A DNA stretch of 20,323 bases. Origin: Hodarchaeum sp048939265 (GTDB lineage: Archaea; Asgardarchaeota; Heimdallarchaeia; Hodarchaeales; Hodarchaeaceae). The notes beneath the pieces are model-generated. The model was not told where the DNA came from, made no database searches, and saw only the letters and a list, made by a program, of their open reading frames with translations. Both the position numbers and the translations under genes were made by a program. This document shows, one piece after another, positions 15,793 through 20,323 of this stretch. The number at the start of each line of letters is the position of its first letter. Within the stretch, counting starts at the first letter, position 1. The stretch is from the NCBI GenBank assembly GCA_048939265.1, contig JBHLPQ010000052.1:1-20323 (forward strand), written 5' to 3'.

Positions 15793-16800
15793 TTAGAAGA
15801 ACCCTGTGGTTAATAACTTCTCCCAACTTAGTTTTTCAAAAAGATACAAAAATTCTTTAAATGTTACAATTGGCTTTGACGAATAAATGTGATCATCAAT
15901 CGCAAGGCGAGGACAAGCCGTGTCAACCCATGCATCAATCCAAGTGAAGTTCTCAAGATTTTCCAATTGAATATTTTCGGATATTAATATGATTTTCGAC
16001 TTATTATGCTCTTTTAAGATCTTTTCAACATGTGTAATTTGGTTAGGATGATATTGGCCTATTTTGGAGCTTCCTAGTATTCCCCATACGTCTGCTCTTC
16101 GTGCTTTGGTTATAATTCCATTCCTTTTTCGAATTAACTGGTCTCGGTCAGATTCAGAAAAAAACTTCATTTCACCTGTGAAAGGATTTAATTGAAGGAT
16201 TGTAATGTTTGTACTAAGGAGCAATCCATATGTGTGAAAATAACCAGCATGAAGGCTTATTATTCCGTCAATTTGCTTTGAGAAACCTTTAATGCTTTCA
16301 AGATTGCATCCCAATATCTGGCCATCGTTTTCAATATGAATTACAAATCCAATTTCTTCTAAGTATGTTTTAAACTCCTTTAAATGCATCAAATGCTGAA
16401 CTGTGGCGACTAGACCAACTTGCTTCCACTTGAGTTCCACTAATTTATTAGATACCAAATTAAAATAAGATGAAATATTTAAAATAGCGAAAGAGGGGAC
16501 GAGTAAGATTTCTAGAGATGCGTCATGAATTTTTTGATGAAATCCAAACTCGTTGTGACCAAAATGGATAAGTAAATCACAACCTAACATTTTTGCTTTA
16601 TTAATTGCTAGATCACATACTCCATAGCTAGGATCCCCTTCAACTATTATTTGTGTATCTAGAGGGGTTAAGACCTCAATAACTTCTTGTAAAGCACTAT
16701 CGAGCATCCCCTCAGGCATTTGAAGAAGAATTTTCTTATAATTTTTCTTTGCAACCAATTCCTGAATTTTTTCTAATTCTAGGTCGTAATTACTACTCAT
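15793..16800 (-). CDS. dph2: Diphthamide synthesis enzyme Dph2 (radical SAM-like 4Fe-4S)
   Basis: Dph2 performs the first step of diphthamide synthesis, transferring the 3-amino-3-carboxypropyl group of S-adenosylmethionine to a histidine of elongation factor 2. The three cysteines that hold its 4Fe-4S cluster are Cys62 (YGVCDLA), Cys165 (ILGCN) and Cys296 (DTACPRLAIDD), at nearly the positions known for Pyrococcus horikoshii Dph2 (59, 163, 287). LLQMPEGMLD near the start and VEGDPSYGVCDLA are further family hallmarks. At 335 residues it has the archaeal homodimer size. ATG 16800 is the start. A TATA-like stretch (AATTATTTAT on the minus strand, 16841-16850) lies about 40 bases upstream. It diverges from the unrecognised gene at 16906. 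Confidence 0.95.
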   Translation of the reverse strand: MSSNYDLELEKIQELVAKKNYKKILLQMPEGMLDSALQEVIEVLTPLDTQIIVEGDPSYGVCDLAINKAKMLGCDLLIHFGHNEFGFHQKIHDASLEILLVPSFAILNISSYFNLVSNKLVELKWKQVGLVATVQHLMHLKEFKTYLEEIGFVIHIENDGQILGCNLESIKGFSKQIDGIISLHAGYFHTYGLLLSTNITILQLNPFTGEMKFFSESDRDQLIRKRNGIITKARRADVWGILGSSKIGQYHPNQITHVEKILKEHNKSKIILISENIQLENLENFTWIDAWVDTACPRLAIDDHIYSSKPIVTFKEFLYLFEKLSWEKLLTTGFF

Positions 16801-16873
16801 CCTGTCTCAGCTATTTGTCTTATACCCGTTAATAACTGAAATAAATAATTTCTAGCTCGAACAAACAAAAGAA

Positions 16874-16881
16874 TTTAAAAT
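16874..16881 (+). promoter_or_regulatory. Candidate TATA box for the 331-residue hypothetical gene
   Basis: TTTAAAAT lies about 28 bases (centre to start) before the TTG at 16906, the distance expected for a leaderless archaeal message. No ribosome-binding site precedes the TTG, which agrees. Confidence 0.4.
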
Positions 16882-16905
16882 GACATAAAATTAAAAAAAT
16901 TTACT

Positions 16906-17901
16906 TTGCTTGAGACTTTTCTAATAGATCAAGGAATAATCCAACCAAAACGAGTTCGCCTTCTATGTGTTCCTGATTATCTCTTTTTTAGAACTCATGC
17001 TCACAGACTTTATCGAGAATTTCTAGGCATACCTCGTTACTCGATCATAACCCGGAAAGTAACAGATGAACTGGAACAACATACTAAACACACCTGTTCT
17101 CTTAAAACTTTGTATATTGTAGATGGATCATCAGCTTTAACCAACGCCCCCTTTTACTTTCCACTAGCTAAACTCTTAGATTTATCAATAGTGGGAACTA
17201 ATCTCGATATTATAGAAATCCCAAAACTAAGGTACACCTCTCCATCAAATAAGAATTTCCAGCAATATGAACCAACAACTATCGTAAGTAGTGAGGTCAT
17301 TTTTCATGCTCCGCTTTTTGAGAGTGGAATGGAATCAAATTCTGTTACACTTCCCGTATCGTTTGATCTTTTTCTACAACCGATTACGGTAACTAAAAAC
17401 ACGATAGCCGTGGGTTCTGTTCGAGAGATAGCAGAGTTTTTCCCCATTAATTTTGACATAATGAGGATTAACTTGGGTGATTTCATTGAATACAACCAAC
17501 TATTCTCGAAACCTACAGAATCGTCCGATACCAAATCTACTCGAAGAGAAGCTGTTTTAGAGGGATTAGGAATAATCATCAGGAGCCTTAACATTCCTAT
17601 TGTATTAATTTCACTATATAAGATTGCTAAATTCTTAGCAACATCCTCTGAATCCCCAAAACATCAGATCCAAGATATTTGCGATCATTGGGATTTTTCA
17701 GAATCAGTTCTAATTAATAACGAAAAACGAAGAGTTTGGAAAAGAGAATCATTAAAACAATTAGATTTTTTTTATGATGCTCTTGGTTATATCATCCTTT
17801 TCAATCCTTCTGTTCAAAATAAGAGTATAAATGTTACTACTCCACAAAATTACACCACGTCGTTGAATTATGACGATTTTTACCATAATGAGAGAGAATG
17901 A
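16906..17901 (+). CDS. Hypothetical protein, divergent neighbour of dph2
   Basis: A 331-residue protein I do not recognise. The N-terminal half has alternating strand-like and helix-like segments (RVRLLCVPDYLFF at 17-29, LKTLYIVDGSSAL near 66-78, LDLSIVGTNLDIIEIP near 91-106), suggesting an alpha/beta fold. A helical stretch near 215-250 (EAVLEGLGIIIRSLNIPIVLISLYKIAKFL) could be a buried helix or a single membrane-associated segment. The C-terminus (about 308-331) is polar and looks disordered. No catalytic motif, Fe-S cysteine set or nucleotide-binding loop is evident. The start is TTG 16906, the only usual start codon after an in-frame stop at 16876-16878. Coding is supported by length and the shared divergent promoter region, not by homology. 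Confidence 0.65.
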   Translation: MLETFLIDQGIIQPKRVRLLCVPDYLFFRTHAHRLYREFLGIPRYSIITRKVTDELEQHTKHTCSLKTLYIVDGSSALTNAPFYFPLAKLLDLSIVGTNLDIIEIPKLRYTSPSNKNFQQYEPTTIVSSEVIFHAPLFESGMESNSVTLPVSFDLFLQPITVTKNTIAVGSVREIAEFFPINFDIMRINLGDFIEYNQLFSKPTESSDTKSTRREAVLEGLGIIIRSLNIPIVLISLYKIAKFLATSSESPKHQIQDICDHWDFSESVLINNEKRRVWKRESLKQLDFFYDALGYIILFNPSVQNKSINVTTPQNYTTSLNYDDFYHNERE

Positions 17902-17923
17902 CGAAGAACTACCAGGTATGGAA

Positions 17924-17950
17924 TTAAGTTTAAATAAGTCAAACAACTTA
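17924..17950 (+). terminator. AT-rich inverted repeat between 17901 and 18008
   Basis: TTAAGTT (17924-17930) is mirrored by AACTTAA (17944-17950) across 13 bases. It could end the transcript of the 331-residue gene, or overlap the TATA-like TTTAAATAAG just inside it that may serve the next gene. The stem is too AT-rich to be convincing. Confidence 0.25.
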
Positions 17951-18007
17951 AATTAAAAGAAGATTTCAAATATTAAATTCAATAAGTAACGACTAGGTGG
18001 CACTTAA

Positions 18008-18520
18008 ATGAGTGATGAAACCTTAAAAATAGAAGATATCATCCCAACAATTGAAAAGGTCAAAAATACAATCGTCACAATGGAAAAAGAGTTAGAAAAA
18101 AAGCAACAAGAGGCAGATGAAAAAGAAAAACTCTTGGCTGAGCGAGAAGCCAAGTTAAATGAAGCACAAATTCAGCAGCAACAATTAGAATTTGAATATG
18201 CGAATCTTGAAACTGAATTCAAGAAGATATCTGAGCTTTTTTCTGAACTTTCTGAAAAAGAAGAAACCTCACTAGATGTAAAACAGCTCCTCAGTATTTA
18301 TATTGCCCTTCTTGAGAAAGTATTTGAGGGAAAACCACACGCGAAGATTCTATATCTCTTACATGGAGATAAATCAGAAATGACTCGCCAAGAACTAGCA
18401 GCAGCCACAGGTTTCTCTCCAGCAATCGTTCTTCATTCAATACATGAATTAAATCGTGCAGAATTAATCAATTATGATGAAGAAGAAGCGAAAGCCTCTT
18501 TGATAAACAGAATTTACTAA
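18008..18520 (+). CDS. Coiled-coil protein with C-terminal winged helix, putative regulator
   Basis: A 170-residue acidic protein. Residues about 12-85 form a long heptad-rich coiled coil (runs such as MEKELEKKQQEADEKEKLLAERE), which points to a dimer or higher oligomer. Residues about 105-168 look like a MarR/ArsR-type winged helix: AKILYLLHGDKSEMTRQELAAATGFSPAIVLHSIHELNRAELI has the helix-turn-helix order, followed by an acidic wing YDEEEAKA. A DNA-binding or transcription-associated role is likely, but the acidic wing also permits a protein-binding role. The ATG is supported by AGGTGG eight bases upstream (17994-17999). It precedes the tyrosine recombinase gene by 58 bases on the same strand. 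No small-molecule or metal-sensing motif is visible. Confidence 0.72.
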   Translation: MSDETLKIEDIIPTIEKVKNTIVTMEKELEKKQQEADEKEKLLAEREAKLNEAQIQQQQLEFEYANLETEFKKISELFSELSEKEETSLDVKQLLSIYIALLEKVFEGKPHAKILYLLHGDKSEMTRQELAAATGFSPAIVLHSIHELNRAELINYDEEEAKASLINRIY

Positions 18521-18578
18521 TTTTACCTTGTCTATCTGGATTACCCTTTTTATTAGGGGGAAATTACATATTACCTAA

Positions 18579-19514
18579 ATGATACGGGAATTTAGAAGTA
18601 TTTGGCGACATTTTCTAGTCAAAGAAAAAGTTGGAATCAACATGCTAGTCAATGATTTCCTTATTACTCTTGAAATTGAAAAAGGGTACTCTCCAAAAAC
18701 AATCCGAGAATATTCCTATGACCTGAAAATGTTTGAGCGATTTAATTCTGGAAAACCATTGGAAAATACAACGACAATGGACTTACGGCGGTTCTTACTC
18801 CATCTTAAGCGAGATAAGGATTATGCAGCAAGAAGTATACATCGAAAAATATGCTCTTTAAAATCATTTTTCAAGTTTTTAAAGAAAGAAGGCTTTATTA
18901 CCACAAATCCAACTGATAACATTGAATCTCCTAAAATACCAAAATCATTACCAAAAACGATTACCATCGAAGAAACTTTGAAACTTTTAGATACCCCAGA
19001 CGATCCAAGAGACAAAGTTATTCTCTACTTACTTTATGGTACTGGTATGAGAGTATCAGAATTAAGCAATCTCAACATTGATCAAATAAATCTTGATGAT
19101 AGAATAATTCATGTTGTGGGTGGAAAAGGTGGAAAAGATAGGATAATTCCTCTTCCAAAAGGGATAATCACTATTCTAGAAGATTATATTAGGGTACGAA
19201 AAGGTAAAAAAGAATTAGCATTTATTCTGAACCGTTCAGGACAAAGATTAACCCCTAGATCAATCCAAAGAATAGTCAAAAAATATAAAAAAGCAGCAAA
19301 CTTAGTTGATAAAACACTAACTCCCCATACTTTACGTCATGCGTTTGCAACTCATCTCTTGTCTAATGCTGTTGATATTCGTGTTATCCAAGAGCTTTTG
19401 GGGCATGCTTCACTTTCAACAACTCAACTATATACTCATGTTTCTTTAGAGCATCTAAGGAAATCTTATGACTTGGGACATCCATTATCAAAACAACAAG
19501 CTATTGAAGGTTAA
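18579..19514 (+). CDS. xerA: XerA-like site-specific tyrosine recombinase
   Basis: Tyrosine recombinases of the XerA/XerC/XerD type resolve chromosome dimers at dif sites. The N-terminal SAM-like core-binding domain (about 22-110) contains FLITLEIEKGYSPKTIREYSYDL. The catalytic domain holds the full set: Arg158 (GTGMRVSEL), Lys183 (GGKGGKDR), His250 and Arg253 (HTLRH), His276 (LGHAS) and Tyr285 (YTHV). From the first ATG the product has 311 residues; ATG 18642 would give 290 residues, closer to known archaeal XerA (about 286), and starts just where family similarity starts, so that second start may be the true one. A GGGGG tract lies too far (about 18 bases) from the first ATG to decide. No att-like repeats flank the gene, so a housekeeping XerA fits better than a mobile integrase. 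Confidence 0.9.
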   Translation: MIREFRSIWRHFLVKEKVGINMLVNDFLITLEIEKGYSPKTIREYSYDLKMFERFNSGKPLENTTTMDLRRFLLHLKRDKDYAARSIHRKICSLKSFFKFLKKEGFITTNPTDNIESPKIPKSLPKTITIEETLKLLDTPDDPRDKVILYLLYGTGMRVSELSNLNIDQINLDDRIIHVVGGKGGKDRIIPLPKGIITILEDYIRVRKGKKELAFILNRSGQRLTPRSIQRIVKKYKKAANLVDKTLTPHTLRHAFATHLLSNAVDIRVIQELLGHASLSTTQLYTHVSLEHLRKSYDLGHPLSKQQAIEG

Positions 19515-19607
19515 AATCCAAAAACTTTTAGATGAGAGATTATTAGTCCCAGAGTTGAGGAGGCGCTCTAGTTTTCAATATCTAATACTTTTAATTCAGA
19601 AATCTTC

Positions 19608-20323
19608 TTGAAACATCTCATAAAGCAACCACTTAGCATTATATGTTACATTTTATGGTTTATCTATCAAAAACCTGAAGACATAGATTTTGCTTTCATT
19701 AAAAATCCGTTCAGTTACATTTTTAGATATGAAAATAAATATCATATTACTGGAGAAAATGTATGGCATTTTAATGAACATATTCGATGGTTCAAAACAA
19801 ATCTTGTAATAATATTTGAAAAACAACATTGGGAAGAGATCATACACCGATTTGATAATTTTAGAAGTTTAGAGACAAATCAATCTACCAATTCCTATGA
19901 TACATATCTCACTTTAAGTCTTGAGAAAGATGATTTACCCCATATTGAACCAATCGATGGTGACATTAAAGAAATTCCATCAATCACTTATCCTCTTCCC
20001 AAACGATATCGCCCTTACAGTGGGGGATTAAACTTCGGCCTCTTTAAGAAGGATCAGATGGTTTGTTTTGCTGCTGCTCCTTATATATTAACCCATCCTT
20101 CTTTTCCTTTCTCTTTCGCTATCATCAGAAGAGTAGAAACAAAATTTCTTAAAAGAAGGCAAGGTTATGCATTAAATACAGTTGGGTTTCTCTGCAAGGA
20201 ATTATTCTCTCGTTTTCATCTAGAGAACATTTTCTTGTGGGTGGAAGAGAAGAATCTGGCAGCTCGGAATTTATACCAGAAATTAGGTTTTTCAGAAAAG
20301 GAAAAATTATCATTAACTTATTG
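19608..20323 (+). CDS. GNAT-family N-acetyltransferase, partial (C-terminus off window)
   Basis: An open frame of 238 codons reaches the right edge without a stop. The C-terminal part carries the GNAT acetyl-CoA motifs: motif A RRQGYALNTVG (183-193, matching Q/R-x-x-G-x-G/A) and motif B NLAARNLYQKLGF (216-228), the usual asparagine-alanine-tyrosine-GF ending. The preceding strands (MVCFAAAPYI, FAIIRRVETK) fit the GNAT fold; FAAAPYI is often seen in archaeal proteins annotated as GNAT acetyltransferases with an N-terminal extension. The first 110 residues show no known domain. An in-frame TAG lies at 19569-19571 and no ATG follows near the N-terminus, so the start is taken as TTG 19608; it could also be a rarer start nearer the GAGGAGG at 19556-19562. 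Substrate unknown. Confidence 0.78.
   Translation, partial: MKHLIKQPLSIICYILWFIYQKPEDIDFAFIKNPFSYIFRYENKYHITGENVWHFNEHIRWFKTNLVIIFEKQHWEEIIHRFDNFRSLETNQSTNSYDTYLTLSLEKDDLPHIEPIDGDIKEIPSITYPLPKRYRPYSGGLNFGLFKKDQMVCFAAAPYILTHPSFPFSFAIIRRVETKFLKRRQGYALNTVGFLCKELFSRFHLENIFLWVEEKNLAARNLYQKLGFSEKEKLSLTY

Noticed and set aside
18579..19514. Integrase of a mobile element
   Set aside because: No attachment-site repeats, tRNA target, or phage or plasmid genes are nearby, and the protein has the size and motifs of a chromosomal XerA.
19653..19847. 64-residue minus-strand frame near the right end
   Set aside because: It lies opposite the longer open frame that carries GNAT motifs downstream, so it is a shadow.

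Overview
This AT-rich window looks archaeal. It carries a Dph2 diphthamide enzyme with the archaeal three-cysteine pattern, a stand-alone AlaX alanyl-tRNA editing protein, a single-domain KaiC/RecA-like ATPase, a XerA-like tyrosine recombinase, an archaeal-type glycerate 2-kinase, and TTG or GTG starts for many genes. Two further features, a protein with two PARP-type zinc fingers and two proteins that look longin/roadblock-like, make an Asgard-type archaeon the best guess. That placement is an inference; no rRNA or other marker is present to prove it.

Layout. Positions 1-431 (minus) hold the start of a DUF1405-type membrane protein that runs off the left edge. At 593-1072 is a decayed copy of a helical repeat gene whose intact paralogue lies at 2428-2955; a membrane acyltransferase (1172-2332) sits between them. 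The intact copy is followed within 26 and 17 bases by a hypothetical gene and alaX, probably one transcription unit. A PEP carboxykinase-family gene (4434-6401) follows a 115-base leader that contains two perfect inverted repeats. A KaiC-like gene converges on it.

Positions 7370-12382 (minus) form a compact metabolic operon: hydantoinase/oxoprolinase A subunit, B subunit (GTGA overlap), then glycerate 2-kinase 13 bases downstream. An SGNH hydrolase diverges from it and is followed by a possible longin-like protein (13228-13842).

Positions 13851-16800 (minus) hold dph2, a two-part longin-like candidate, and the double PARP-type zinc-finger protein with a putative C-terminal winged helix. On the plus strand beyond dph2 come an unrecognised 331-residue protein, a coiled-coil/winged-helix protein, the XerA-like recombinase, and a GNAT acetyltransferase that runs off the right edge.

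No CRISPR array, tRNA, rRNA, insertion sequence or prophage was seen. The most unusual items are the tandem PARP-type fingers with no PARP catalytic domain, flanked by longin-like candidates; the decayed/intact repeat-gene pair; the long PEPCK-family protein that keeps the catalytic residues; and the phased or palindromic upstream motifs.
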